A program made the translations under genes and the position numbers. Under the pieces are notes generated by a model, which worked only from the letters and a program-made list of their open reading frames with translations, was not told the origin of the DNA and searched no databases. Shown piece by piece: positions 17,921-26,795 of a DNA stretch of 64,000 nt; position 1 is the stretch's first letter, and each line of letters begins with the position of its first letter. Source of the DNA: CBFIDA01 sp965661085 (lineage in GTDB: Bacteria > Pseudomonadota > Gammaproteobacteria > Comchoanobacterales > Comchoanobacteraceae); NCBI GenBank assembly GCA_965661085.1, contig CBFIDA010000007.1:1-64000 (forward strand). The letters run 5' to 3'.

Positions 17921-19273
17921 TTATGCTACGGAGAGGACAGATTCTAGCAAATCATTTTGTGGGGCTTCAAGTTGTTTCATTTCAGCAATCAGACGGCCTA
18001 CATTTTTATCTTCGAGCTTGCATGCCTCTAAGACTCCAGAGGGCAGCATCTTGTGTTTGTCATCCTGTGCCCCTTCTTTGCTCTCTTTTTGTTCTGGCGG
18101 ATTTTTGATCAGTGTGAGGGCATGCTGACACAATGCTTTGAGGGGGTTGTCATTGGCCAATCGATCGTACCATTGGCGCATGACTGCTTGGGGTGTTGGA
18201 TTTTTTTGGAGTTCGGACTGGTCATGCAGCCAAAATGCATTTTGCCATGCCCATCGACAGCATTGGGCGATGATGAGGGTGAAGACGATCATGAGGACGC
18301 ATTCCAGGGGGGGATTCATGATGAGATAATTGCAGATAAAAGCCAGAAAAGGCGTGACGTGGCCAATGACATCTGCCCGCTCGATGATAAAACAAAAGTC
18401 GTTGTGCAGGGCATGCCAGAAGGCGCCGATTTCTAGGCCGGATGACCAGTACGCCAGGATGCCTGCAGCAATGCCAAAAGACGATTGCCATATCAGGCGG
18501 TTCAGGATGTCTTGCCAGCCAAACCAGTGACAATAAAAACCGATGGCCATCATGGTGACACAAAACAACGAGGCCGTGAAAATGGGATCAATGGGAATGT
18601 GCGGGACAACCGCGATGAAGCCTATCATGGATAAGAGTGCGATGCCCTGAAACAGATGCATGAAGCCAAAATACAAGCCTTGGCCAACAATTGCGAAAGC
18701 CTTGCCACATTTGTGTGTTTTATCCCGTAACATGGCATTGAGCAATGCACCTCTGCATAGGATTTCTTCAGCAAGGCTTTGGATGGGGGTGATCATGAGC
18801 AAGCCCACACAAAAATCGATGCTATAGAATGCGGTCGGGGCGATGGGCAAAATCGATAACACAGCGGGAAGGATCAGCAGTCCGCCCAACACAGCAAAAA
18901 TTAAATAATGGGACCAGCGCCAGCGTTTTTGAATGAGGTTGTATGGTTGCTGGCTGATGATGCCCAGTCCGAATAAGCCGATGGTTGAAAAGAATACGAG
19001 GTCAACAATGTGATTTATAAGCTGATGGATTGCAGCTGTCGACATGGCTGGCCACCAAGCGACGGGCATCAGCATGCAACCTGACCCCAGGACAGCTGCA
19101 AAAAACATGATGGATTGCAAATGGTGGACGTGTGATCGTTGGTCTTCATGTTTGCCAAACCAAGCTGTGGCAGCGAGCGCAATCATCATGAGGCCCAATC
19201 CTGTGGTCAAATACAGCCCCATCAAGGTGACATAAAAGTGGCACGCGGACAACACACAGACCAGAAGTAGCAA
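17921..19273 (-). CDS. CPBP/CAAX-type intramembrane metalloprotease
   Basis: This polytopic membrane protein of 450 residues carries the three catalytic motifs of the CPBP (Abi) family: EEILCR (Glu169, Glu170, Arg174), FGFMH (His206), and HALHN (His287, Asn291). These residues form the metal site within the membrane helices. Family members cleave prenylated or membrane proteins, and some act in bacteriocin immunity; the substrate here is unknown. A cytoplasmic tail of about 100 residues, rich in charged and Gln residues, follows the last span. The only start in frame is a TTG (19273). A better N-terminus, beginning at an ATG at 19337, would need removal of one T from an upstream TTT, so a 1-base frameshift or sequencing error is possible. 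Confidence 0.85.
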   Translation of the reverse strand: MLLLVCVLSACHFYVTLMGLYLTTGLGLMMIALAATAWFGKHEDQRSHVHHLQSIMFFAAVLGSGCMLMPVAWWPAMSTAAIHQLINHIVDLVFFSTIGLFGLGIISQQPYNLIQKRWRWSHYLIFAVLGGLLILPAVLSILPIAPTAFYSIDFCVGLLMITPIQSLAEEILCRGALLNAMLRDKTHKCGKAFAIVGQGLYFGFMHLFQGIALLSMIGFIAVVPHIPIDPIFTASLFCVTMMAIGFYCHWFGWQDILNRLIWQSSFGIAAGILAYWSSGLEIGAFWHALHNDFCFIIERADVIGHVTPFLAFICNYLIMNPPLECVLMIVFTLIIAQCCRWAWQNAFWLHDQSELQKNPTPQAVMRQWYDRLANDNPLKALCQHALTLIKNPPEQKESKEGAQDDKHKMLPSGVLEACKLEDKNVGRLIAEMKQLEAPQNDLLESVLSVA

Positions 19274-19698
19274 GCAGAGTGCTATGGTTGCGAGATGTTG
19301 GATGTTTTTAAAGTTGATCTGGATTTGTTTCTTCCATTATTTTGTTTGTAAATTATCACATGTTGGCGCATGAGGCAAGTGTTTGATTTGGTATGCAAAA
19401 AAACCACTTGTGAAGCACCATGGTGCTTCTTGGTATTTGAAATGCACGCACAGTACATGGCTGTGCCGGCGCCTCTACCGTGGGGGCATGCGTGGGGCTG
19501 GTCTGGTAGGATGTTAAGGCAATATCCAGTCATGGTATGTGTGTTGGATGTGTTTTTGAATGGAGGGGCTGCTTTGAAGCGCTGTGCATCATGGTGGTTG
19601 CATGGCGTGGCGCTTGACAAGCGGGTACGCCAAAGCCAAAATGGGGGCGTTTGAGTGTGTGGTCTATTCAAATGCACGTGCTCACATCGTTTTAAGGA
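19274..19698. other. Intergenic region with a palindrome
   Basis: No convincing gene is seen. An 18-base perfect palindrome GAAGCACCATGGTGCTTC (19412-19429) stands in the middle; on both sides an AACCA/TGGT pair extends it. It could be a hairpin or a protein-binding site. A 94-codon plus-strand frame (19370-19654) is open, but its composition does not look like its neighbours. Confidence 0.4.
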
Positions 19699-19704
19699 GT
19701 GCGT

Positions 19705-19902
19705 GTGAATCCAAAATCCAAACATGATGCGGTGGTTGAGATCACCGAAGCCGATTTGCCATTGTGCTGTCCCATGCCACACCAGCATGTTCAACACAGT
19801 CACCCCAGGGTCTATTTGACTTTGGACGCCAATGGTGTCGCGGTGTGTCCTTATTGCTCAACGGTATACCATTTAAAAAAACAGCATGATGATGCAGCCT
19901 AA
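19705..19902 (+). CDS. CHCC zinc-finger domain protein
   Basis: This 65-residue protein matches the zf-CHCC family, related to the mitochondrial complex I subunit NDUFS6. The signature is ADLPLCCPMP in the first half, then HPRVYL with the zinc-ligand histidine, and CPYCSTVYHL with the two paired cysteines. Function in bacteria is unsettled; it is often a small stand-alone metal-binding protein. The GTG at 19705 is chosen since AAGGAG lies five bases upstream; the earlier GTG at 19699 overlaps that site. A second very small cysteine-rich frame follows within 14 bases. Confidence 0.85.
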   Translation: MNPKSKHDAVVEITEADLPLCCPMPHQHVQHSHPRVYLTLDANGVAVCPYCSTVYHLKKQHDDAA

Positions 19903-19915
19903 ATCAGGGTGAACC

Positions 19916-20035
19916 ATGCTGTGCCCCATGTGCGATGTTGACCATGCTGCGTGTATGTCAATGTTGTGTTTGTCATGTGCTGAGGTGATGCGTGGTTTGG
20001 AAAGATGCGCCATGATTTTGGACGATATGGCCTAA
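19916..20035 (+). CDS. Possible 39-residue cysteine-rich peptide
   Basis: The ATG at 19916 opens 39 codons starting MLCPMCDVDHAACMSMLC and including a second pair of cysteines (LSC). AGGG precedes at a suitable distance and the frame begins 13 bases after the zinc-finger gene, so it could be cotranslated. Five cysteines within 22 residues suggest metal binding. No family is recognised, and at this length chance cannot be excluded. Confidence 0.35.
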   Translation: MLCPMCDVDHAACMSMLCLSCAEVMRGLERCAMILDDMA

Positions 20036-20155
20036 ATGGGTGGCATGCATGTGCATCAGTGTCTCAATGACAAACGCTTACATCATGGGGTTGACGTTTG
20101 ACATCGTCCTGGCGGCTTGCCAGTATGATGGATGTCGATAGGAGTGTTGCTTAGC

Positions 20156-21472
20156 ATGATTCAGCGCAATGAATTTAAAAGATTGGTCCGGCCGTTTTTG
20201 ATTGTGGGGTTGGGGTCTCTGTTCTATGTGTATGAGTTTTTCTTGCGTGTGATGCCCAGCGCTTTGACGCATGTGTTGATGCGTGATTTGAACATGCATG
20301 CCGGTGCCTTGGGCATGATGTCGGCATGTTTTTTTTATGCTTATGCGCCGCTGCAAATTCCTGCAGGTCTGGTGTGTGATCGATTTGGCCCCAAACGCGC
20401 TTTGACGGCAGCAATTGCCTTATGCAGTTTGGCCACAGTGCTTTTTGCAGCGGCCAACACCGTTTGGTTGGGTGCATTCACACGATTTTTGACGGGCATG
20501 GCATCCTCATTGGCTTTTGTTGGGCCACTGGCGTTGGCGGCACGTTGGTATCCAGCGAAATATTTTGCATTGATTGCAGGCTTGGTGCAATTGATGGGCT
20601 CCGTTGGCGCCATTTTTGGTGGTGGGCCTGTTGCCGCCTTGGCGCATCAACTTGGTTGGCGTGAAACCATGGTGTGGACCGCATCGGTTGGCCTGGTTTT
20701 GACGGTTTTGTTTTTTTTGATTTTGAAGGATGGGCCAGAGACTGATCCTGATCTTCGGCAAGAAGATCCTGGTGTCACCACAGTGGGCGAGCAGTGGGTC
20801 AAGCTGAAGCAGCTTTGCAAACACAATCAAGTGGTGTGGTTGGGCATGGTGTCTTTTTGTTGCTGGGCCCCTATGTCGGTGTTTGCTGAATTGTGGGGCG
20901 TCAGTTTTGTGCAGACTGCCTATCATGTCTCCGCCACCAAAGCCGCCACCGCCATCAGCTGGGTTTGGGTTGCTGTGGCCATCGGCAGTCCTCTGGGGGG
21001 ATGGTGGTCGGATCGCATACAATCACGCCGTATTCCATTGATGACATTTTTTGCCATCGGTTTTTTGACGTCTTCGGTGATTTTATTTCACCATTTTCAA
21101 GGTTGGGCCGCGTTCGACTTGATGATGTTTTTATTCGGATTGACCGCAGCAGCGCAGCCGGTGACTTTTGGTTTCATTCGAGACATCACGCCGGATGACA
21201 TGACCGCCACAGCAGTCGGTTACAACAACATGTGCGTCATTGCTGGTGCAACGCTGTTACAGCCTTTGGTTGGTTTTATGTTGCAGCGGCATTGGGCACA
21301 TGACATGCTTGATCATGCACCGGTCTATCGGCTGGAAAACTTTCAGCATGCTTTGCTGATTTTGCCAATGGTGTCGATTTTGGGCTTGATCTTGGTATGG
21401 TTCAAATTACGTGAAACACATTGTGAGGATGTTGACCTGTTGAAGGATCAGGCCGTGCCGAGTGGGGCTTGA
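20156..21472 (+). CDS. MFS transporter, Pht-like (amino acid/nucleoside uptake)
   Basis: This 12-span major facilitator protein has 438 residues. The N-terminus (SLFYVYEFFLRVMPSALTH) and the DRFGPKRALT loop between TM2 and TM3 resemble the Pht transporter group of Legionella and Coxiella, whose characterised members import amino acids or nucleosides needed in the host. The start is ATG 20156, with AGGAG 11 bases upstream. A second, clearly related carrier gene lies 120 bases downstream; both share the segment WAPMSVFAELWG, pointing to tandem duplication. The substrate cannot be assigned from sequence. Confidence 0.88.
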   Translation: MIQRNEFKRLVRPFLIVGLGSLFYVYEFFLRVMPSALTHVLMRDLNMHAGALGMMSACFFYAYAPLQIPAGLVCDRFGPKRALTAAIALCSLATVLFAAANTVWLGAFTRFLTGMASSLAFVGPLALAARWYPAKYFALIAGLVQLMGSVGAIFGGGPVAALAHQLGWRETMVWTASVGLVLTVLFFLILKDGPETDPDLRQEDPGVTTVGEQWVKLKQLCKHNQVVWLGMVSFCCWAPMSVFAELWGVSFVQTAYHVSATKAATAISWVWVAVAIGSPLGGWWSDRIQSRRIPLMTFFAIGFLTSSVILFHHFQGWAAFDLMMFLFGLTAAAQPVTFGFIRDITPDDMTATAVGYNNMCVIAGATLLQPLVGFMLQRHWAHDMLDHAPVYRLENFQHALLILPMVSILGLILVWFKLRETHCEDVDLLKDQAVPSGA

Positions 21473-21540
21473 TGCCCGGTAGCAGTGCTGCGATGCATGC
21501 CATGTTGTGTGGGCACCATGCTCTACTCCTGCAATGTGAT

Positions 21541-21569
21541 TTGAAAAGGTTGGTTTTATCGACTACAAT
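21541..21569 (+). promoter_or_regulatory. Promoter of second Pht-like carrier / nadK / recN
   Basis: TTGAAA (21541-21546), 17 bases, TACAAT (21564-21569) stand 25 bases before the GTG start at 21595. This near-consensus promoter probably drives the carrier gene and, by read-through, nadK and recN. Confidence 0.65.
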
Positions 21570-21594
21570 GATAGTCCTTTGAGATAGGGCAATT

Positions 21595-22851
21595 GTGACC
21601 GTTTCTTCCTCATCTGATATCAGAAAATACACAGTACTTTTATTGGGTTCGTCGTTTTATTTGTATGAATTTTTCATTCGTGTTTCACCCAGCGCCATGA
21701 CCCAAAATCTGATGGCGCATTTTGCAGTTTCTGCGGGTCAAATGAGTATCATGAGTGCCGCCTTCTTTTGTGCGTATATGCCCATGCAGGTGGTGGCAGG
21801 ATTGTTGGGCGATCGTTTTGGGCCACGTAAACTGTTGACAGCTGCGGCGGCTTTGTGTGGCATCATGACCGTTTTGTTTGTGTTGTCGCCACATCTTTGG
21901 GTGGCCGGCGTGGCACGTTTTTGCATGGGGCTGACGGCATCATGTGCCTACATTGCGCCCATGATTTTGGCGAGCCATTGGTTTGACAAACATTTTTTCC
22001 CGATGATTGGTGGCAGCATTCAACTTTTGGGCAGTTTTGGGGGTTATTTGGCGGGTGCGCCGTTGGTCACAGCCATGGCATCGCACTCATGGACACACAT
22101 TTTGGTGGGTGTTGGGGCCCTGGGTTTGGTGTTGTCGGGATTGATTTATACCTTTGTTCAAGATCAGCCCAATGGAGGCGACGTCACTCAAAAGCCATCA
22201 TCGTTGGGGGTGTCTCAAGAATGGCAACGTCTCAAGAAAGTCTGTCGGGTACCTGCCACATGGACCATTGCCTTCACAGGCTTTGCTTTTTGGGCGCCAA
22301 TGTCGGTGTTTGCTGAGCTGTGGGGGCCATCTTTTCTGGCGCGTAGTGAGTGCATCAGCCTGTTGCAAGCCAGTCAACAAATGAAATGGCTTTGGTTGGG
22401 GGTGGCTTTGGGTGGGCCGCTGTTGGGATGGATCAGTCATCGTCTGCAATCTTGTCGCATTCCCATGCTGTATGCTTTTTTGGCATGTTTGTTGACCACT
22501 GTTTGGCTGGTGTATGGCACACACCATCAGCTCATATGGGTCGACTTGTCTTTGTTTGTGTTTGGCTTTTCGTGCGCTGGTCAGTGTTTGACCTTTGGTT
22601 TGGTGCGTCAATTGCATGCCAATACGGCTTTGGGCACGGCCATTGGTCTGAACAATATGGCGGTCATCTTGGGAGGCATCACTTTTCAACCGTTGGCAGG
22701 ATGGATTTTGGATTGGTATCAAGGTGATGTTTGCCAACATTCGGTGCATGCCTTTTCTTTGTTGGCTTATCAGCATGCATTCATCATGATGCCTGTCATG
22801 AGTTTGCTGGGCTTCTTGGTGACGGCTTTTTGCATTGCTGAGGCCGATTGA
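21595..22851 (+). CDS. MFS transporter, Pht-like (second copy)
   Basis: This 418-residue, 12-span MFS carrier is related to its upstream neighbour. Shared marks are FYLYEFFIRVSPSAMTQ at the N-terminus, GDRFGPRKLLT after TM2 and FWAPMSVFAELWG in the second half. Differences across the rest suggest old duplication and possibly another substrate. Translation starts at GTG 21595 after TAGGG. nadK begins 19 bases downstream, so the genes are likely cotranscribed. Pht-type carriers import nutrients in intracellular pathogens; here that role is inferred only. Confidence 0.88.
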   Translation: MTVSSSSDIRKYTVLLLGSSFYLYEFFIRVSPSAMTQNLMAHFAVSAGQMSIMSAAFFCAYMPMQVVAGLLGDRFGPRKLLTAAAALCGIMTVLFVLSPHLWVAGVARFCMGLTASCAYIAPMILASHWFDKHFFPMIGGSIQLLGSFGGYLAGAPLVTAMASHSWTHILVGVGALGLVLSGLIYTFVQDQPNGGDVTQKPSSLGVSQEWQRLKKVCRVPATWTIAFTGFAFWAPMSVFAELWGPSFLARSECISLLQASQQMKWLWLGVALGGPLLGWISHRLQSCRIPMLYAFLACLLTTVWLVYGTHHQLIWVDLSLFVFGFSCAGQCLTFGLVRQLHANTALGTAIGLNNMAVILGGITFQPLAGWILDWYQGDVCQHSVHAFSLLAYQHAFIMMPVMSLLGFLVTAFCIAEAD

Positions 22852-22870
22852 ATTTGAATGGGAGCAGCGT

Positions 22871-23740
22871 GTGGCACAATTTTCTACTGTAGCATTGTGC
22901 ATGGCCTATCATACCGATGAGATTTCAGACAGCTATCAACGTGTCGCAGCGCACTTGTTGCGTTTGGGGGTGCGTGTTTTGGTGGATCAGCAGATCATGC
23001 CCATCTCCGGTACCGAAGCTTTGCCGCGTGCAATGTGTTTGGCCGAAGCCGAGTGTTTGGTCATGGTGGGTGGTGACGGCAGCATGTTGTCGGTGGCTTC
23101 AGAGGCTGCGCAGCATGATGTGCCACTTGTTGGCATCAATCGTGGCCATTTGGGGTTTTTGTCGGATGTCCACCCCAATGATTTGGAGGCCTTGACTGCC
23201 ATTGTGTCGGGCCAGTATCAAACCGAACAACGGTCCATGTTGTCGGTGTCCATCAACGATGCGACAGAGACACATTTGGCATTGAATGAAGTGGTGTTGT
23301 CACGCACGGAGCGGGTGCGTTTGGTGGGCTTTGAGATTTTTGTGGACCAGCGTTTTATGTGTCATCATCGGGCTGATGGTTTGATTGTTTCAACGCCAAC
23401 AGGCAGTACGGCGTATGCATTGTCTGCAGGTGGGCCCATTTTGCAGCCAGGTTTGAATGCCGTGGTGTTGGTGCCGTTGCACCCACATCGGCTCAATTCT
23501 CGTCCCATTGTTGTCGACAATACGCAGGTTTTAGACATTCACATCCTGGCAAAAGCACAAACCAATACACGGCTCAGTTGCGATGGTCATGTGTTGTCTC
23601 ACGATGGTCCATTGTGCAAAGCCACCATTTGTCAGGCCAAAGATACATTGACATTGTTGCACCCGCCCCATTACGATTACTTTGAGACATTGAAAACAAA
23701 GTTGCATTGGGAGCGAAAAGACCATGTTGACACACATTAA
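22871..23740 (+). CDS. nadK: NAD kinase
   Basis: NadK phosphorylates NAD+ to NADP+ in the cytoplasm. The family motifs are MVGGDGSML (GGDG, about residues 65-75) and the signature RADGLIVSTPTGSTAYALS in the second domain. GTG 22871 with GGAG upstream gives 289 residues, matching the family (E. coli 292). The 3' end overlaps recN by 17 bases, the classical nadK-recN arrangement of gammaproteobacteria. Confidence 0.96.
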   Translation: MAQFSTVALCMAYHTDEISDSYQRVAAHLLRLGVRVLVDQQIMPISGTEALPRAMCLAEAECLVMVGGDGSMLSVASEAAQHDVPLVGINRGHLGFLSDVHPNDLEALTAIVSGQYQTEQRSMLSVSINDATETHLALNEVVLSRTERVRLVGFEIFVDQRFMCHHRADGLIVSTPTGSTAYALSAGGPILQPGLNAVVLVPLHPHRLNSRPIVVDNTQVLDIHILAKAQTNTRLSCDGHVLSHDGPLCKATICQAKDTLTLLHPPHYDYFETLKTKLHWERKDHVDTH

Positions 23741-25418
23741 AATCGATGCGTTTGCCATTGTCAGTCATTTGGCCGTTGATTTTCAGAAGGGCCTCACAGT
23801 CATCTCGGGCCAAACTGGTTCAGGCAAGTCGATTGTATTTGAAGCCATCAAATTTGGTTTGGGTGCCCGTGTGGCGAAAAGAGAGCATGTGATTTTGCCC
23901 AATGCTGAGGGTTGCCAAGTGGTGTTGCATTTTGATGTGGCAGGCAACGCGCAGGCTCAAGCATGGCTCAAGGCCCATGATCTCCCCAGTGGTGATGCGC
24001 CGATCGTCATCGTGCGACAGGTGAGCTTCAAAAAGCCAGCAGTGCAAACCGTGTCCGGACACTCTGTCACGCTGTCGATGTTGCAAGACTTGGGCAAACA
24101 CTTGGTACACATTCACGGTCAGAACACGCACTTGGCCGCGGCCAGTAAGGATTTTCAGCGTCGCTTTTTGGATCAAACGGGTGGGCTTCAGGATGATGTG
24201 TTGGCATTGAACACACGTTTTGACGCGTGGCATGCCACACAACAACGCATGCGTCAACATCAGTCTGCATTGCTGAGTGAGGGTGATTTGGGTTTGTTGC
24301 GTCACTACTTGACTGAACTGGAGGATTTGTCGCCCAGCGAATCAGATTGGCAGGACATCAATCAGCAGCTCAACCAGGCTCAGCACGGTGCTCAGATCAC
24401 TCAGTTGTGTCAACAGATGTCTGAATCTTTGGGGCACCCATCCACTGGCGTGGTCATACAATTGGAACATGTGCTGCAAAAACTGACAAAAATGCCCGAG
24501 GGCATGCCAGGTCGCGCAGATGTGGAAACCTGTTTGCATGAAGCTTTGATATTGTCTCAGGAAGCGGCCCATCAAGTGGCTGGCTTTCAGCGTGCTGAGT
24601 GTTTGTCCTCAGATCAAAAACGTATGTTGGAGTCACGTTTGAGCACCTATTTTGAGTTGGCACGCAAGCATCAGGTCAAGCCTGATGCACTCCATGTTGT
24701 GCATGCCGACATGCAGGCACAATGTGATGCGCACGATGTAGCCAGTGATCAGCTGCAACAATTGACCAAGACACTGCAAGCACTTGAAGCGGCATGGTGC
24801 CGAGATGCGGCCACTTTGACCGCACAGCGCACCCAAGCCGCCGAGAAGCTTGCACCAAAAATCGAGCAGGCCATGCAACATTTGGGGATGATGCATGCAC
24901 GGGTACACATTTTAATCATGCCAGCCAAGTCGGTGCCGCAGCGTGATGGCGGCGACAGCATTGATTTTTTGGTGACCACCAATCCAGATCATCCACTCAA
25001 GTCACTGGAGCAGGCTGCATCGGGTGGCGAGTTGTCTCGCATCAGCTTGATCATGCGTCAGATGATGACCGCAGACGATGCGGCTGTGACGTTGGCATTT
25101 GATGAAGCAGAAGCAGGGGTCAGTGGCGGTATTGCAACCAAGGTGGGCTGTTTGCTACGGACACTTTCAGCATCAGGTCAGGTCCTGTGCATCACCCACC
25201 TGCCGCAGGTGGCGGCACTGGGTGATTGTCACTTTGGCGTCGACAAACACGTGTTTGATGGCAAGACCATCACGCGTTTCCAGGCCCTGGATCGTGCTGG
25301 CAGAATCGATGAGTTGGCACGCATGATTGGTCATGAAACCATCACAGAAACGGCACGGCGCCAAGCTTGTGAGCTTTTGGATGGCGAAAGGGTGTTGCCA
25401 CAGACTGAAGCCCATTGA
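23724..25418 (+). CDS. recN: DNA repair protein RecN
   Basis: RecN is an SMC-like ATPase acting early in double-strand break repair. Walker A appears as GQTGSGKS (residues 29-36), the ABC signature as ASGGELSRISLIMRQ near residue 432, and Walker B as TLAFDEAEAGVSG. Between the two halves is a long coiled-coil region (about 150-370). The ending with VLCITHLPQVAALGD is diagnostic. Length 564 is normal. In E. coli it is strongly LexA-controlled; here it overlaps nadK and no separate SOS box was seen. Confidence 0.96.
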   Translation: MLTHIKIDAFAIVSHLAVDFQKGLTVISGQTGSGKSIVFEAIKFGLGARVAKREHVILPNAEGCQVVLHFDVAGNAQAQAWLKAHDLPSGDAPIVIVRQVSFKKPAVQTVSGHSVTLSMLQDLGKHLVHIHGQNTHLAAASKDFQRRFLDQTGGLQDDVLALNTRFDAWHATQQRMRQHQSALLSEGDLGLLRHYLTELEDLSPSESDWQDINQQLNQAQHGAQITQLCQQMSESLGHPSTGVVIQLEHVLQKLTKMPEGMPGRADVETCLHEALILSQEAAHQVAGFQRAECLSSDQKRMLESRLSTYFELARKHQVKPDALHVVHADMQAQCDAHDVASDQLQQLTKTLQALEAAWCRDAATLTAQRTQAAEKLAPKIEQAMQHLGMMHARVHILIMPAKSVPQRDGGDSIDFLVTTNPDHPLKSLEQAASGGELSRISLIMRQMMTADDAAVTLAFDEAEAGVSGGIATKVGCLLRTLSASGQVLCITHLPQVAALGDCHFGVDKHVFDGKTITRFQALDRAGRIDELARMIGHETITETARRQACELLDGERVLPQTEAH

Positions 25419-25649
25419 TGCAAGCTGTATGACCTCATGTTCAGCCACTTGTATATGACCAAGTCCAGTCAGATGTTGTGTTTGTATGATGTTTTATGTT
25501 CAGATTAGAAAATGCATGGTGTGGTGTCTGTGACCGTCCATGTTGTCCTATGAATGATGTGTTGTTTTGGGTGTTGTCGGCGCGATGTATACCATCGGAA
25601 AACCGTTTTACGCTTTGTGCGGTGTGTTGAGATCTTGGTGATGTGTTGC

Positions 25650-26100
25650 ATGCCCATACGCGTCAACAACATGGTCCAGCCATCTGGCATATTGCTGCAA
25701 CTGGGCATTTTTATTGTATTGAGTGTTTTTTTAAGCGTGTATCTTTACAATCCTACAGAACGTATCTTTGATACAATCCATCCAAAGCATTTATCAAAAG
25801 ATTCAGTCCAAAGAAGCGTATTTAAGGCAAGTCATTGAACATCATGATATCGACATGATGCAATTTTTATACAAACACGGTCAATTTTTAGACATCGAAT
25901 GCTAAAGAGCATTCGATATGGCCTTTGCGGATGATGTGTTGAGACCCAAAATATTCAAAATGATGGCGCGTCGGTAGGAACACGGTATACGCGCATACCC
26001 GATTCTACTTTACAAGAGACAGATGCCTGTCTGGTTGTGGGTACGATCATACAGTGTGCAGTACCTCCGATTGGTACAACCTTTAATTGGGTCACCATGC
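25650..26100 (+). pseudogene. Decayed gene with membrane segment and ankyrin-like stretch
   Basis: Three protein-like stretches follow one another in shifting frames. First, from ATG 25650, comes a hydrophobic helix (GILLQLGIFIVLSVFLSVYL). Then, in another frame around 25768-25902, comes AYLRQVIEHHDIDMMQFLYKHG, which resembles an ankyrin repeat. This is cut by a TAA at 25903-25905 and continues in frame to 25977. Last comes, in a third frame, NDGASVGTRYTRIP and CLVVGTIIQCAVPPIGTT, up to the fur stop. This pattern suits a dead gene with at least two frameshifts and one nonsense change. The ends are approximate. A 10-base-pair hairpin (25894-25917) surrounds the stop. Confidence 0.4.
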
Positions 26101-26526
26101 TCAATCGTCAGATTCAGGCTGGCAGCCATCTTGGCAATAACCATAGAGCACATAGGTATGACGTATTGGCTGGAAGCCAATTTTTTTTGCGATTTCTTTG
26201 TGACGTTGTTCGACGTCTTGATCTCTAAATTCGAACACTTTTCCACAAGTCAAACATACGGCATGATCGTGGTGTTCATCGTGATTGGCCTCATACACCG
26301 ATAGACCATCGGCAAAAGAATGTCGGATGATCAAACGCACCGATTCAAGTTGTATTAGGGTACGATAGATCGTGGCAATACCAAAGTCGTTATTTTCAGA
26401 AAGCTTTTTATGAATTTCTTCTGCTGAGAAGTGACCGGGAATGTTGGATTGAAGAAACTCAAGCACGGTTTTACGAGCATCGGTGACTTTGATGCCATGT
26501 TTTTTGAGATCTTCGGTCGCGCTCAT
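26101..26526 (-). CDS. fur: Ferric uptake regulator Fur
   Basis: Fur is the iron-responsive repressor of iron uptake genes and binds DNA as a dimer. The N-terminal winged helix (KKHGIKVTDARKTVLEFL, then SAEEIHKKL and TIYRTLIQLE) is followed by the metal-binding part with HDEHHDHAVCLTCGKVFEF. Length 141 is typical. The second CxxC pair known from some Fur proteins is absent near the C-terminus; a single cysteine remains there (YCQDGC), which gives partial similarity. It is monocistronic, flanked by a gene remnant and a short gap before hemE. Confidence 0.95.
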   Translation of the reverse strand: MSATEDLKKHGIKVTDARKTVLEFLQSNIPGHFSAEEIHKKLSENNDFGIATIYRTLIQLESVRLIIRHSFADGLSVYEANHDEHHDHAVCLTCGKVFEFRDQDVEQRHKEIAKKIGFQPIRHTYVLYGYCQDGCQPESDD

Positions 26527-26795
26527 GGTGATGTGCCAAATAAAACCTCAAGATCTTAACATACAAAGGCTCTATCCGACAATACATGTCTGGTCTATGA
26601 TCAGGGCCACCTCATCAAAAAGGAGCACCGGCGAGAATGGGTTGATCGATTGTTTCAAAGAAGGACCTGATCACAGCGTAGGCAGATATAAACTGCATGC
26701 TTGCTTGAAATCGTTGATGGCATGCAGCATCTCAACCAAGTGTCGTGGCTGTCACAGTTGAGTGATGATGGCCGGCCATGCGGTGTATTTTGAAT

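Noticed and set aside
19282..19803. Minus-strand frame of 173 codons across the zinc-finger gene
   Set aside because: It is antisense to a gene with a real domain and its composition is His/Thr-rich as expected for a shadow frame.
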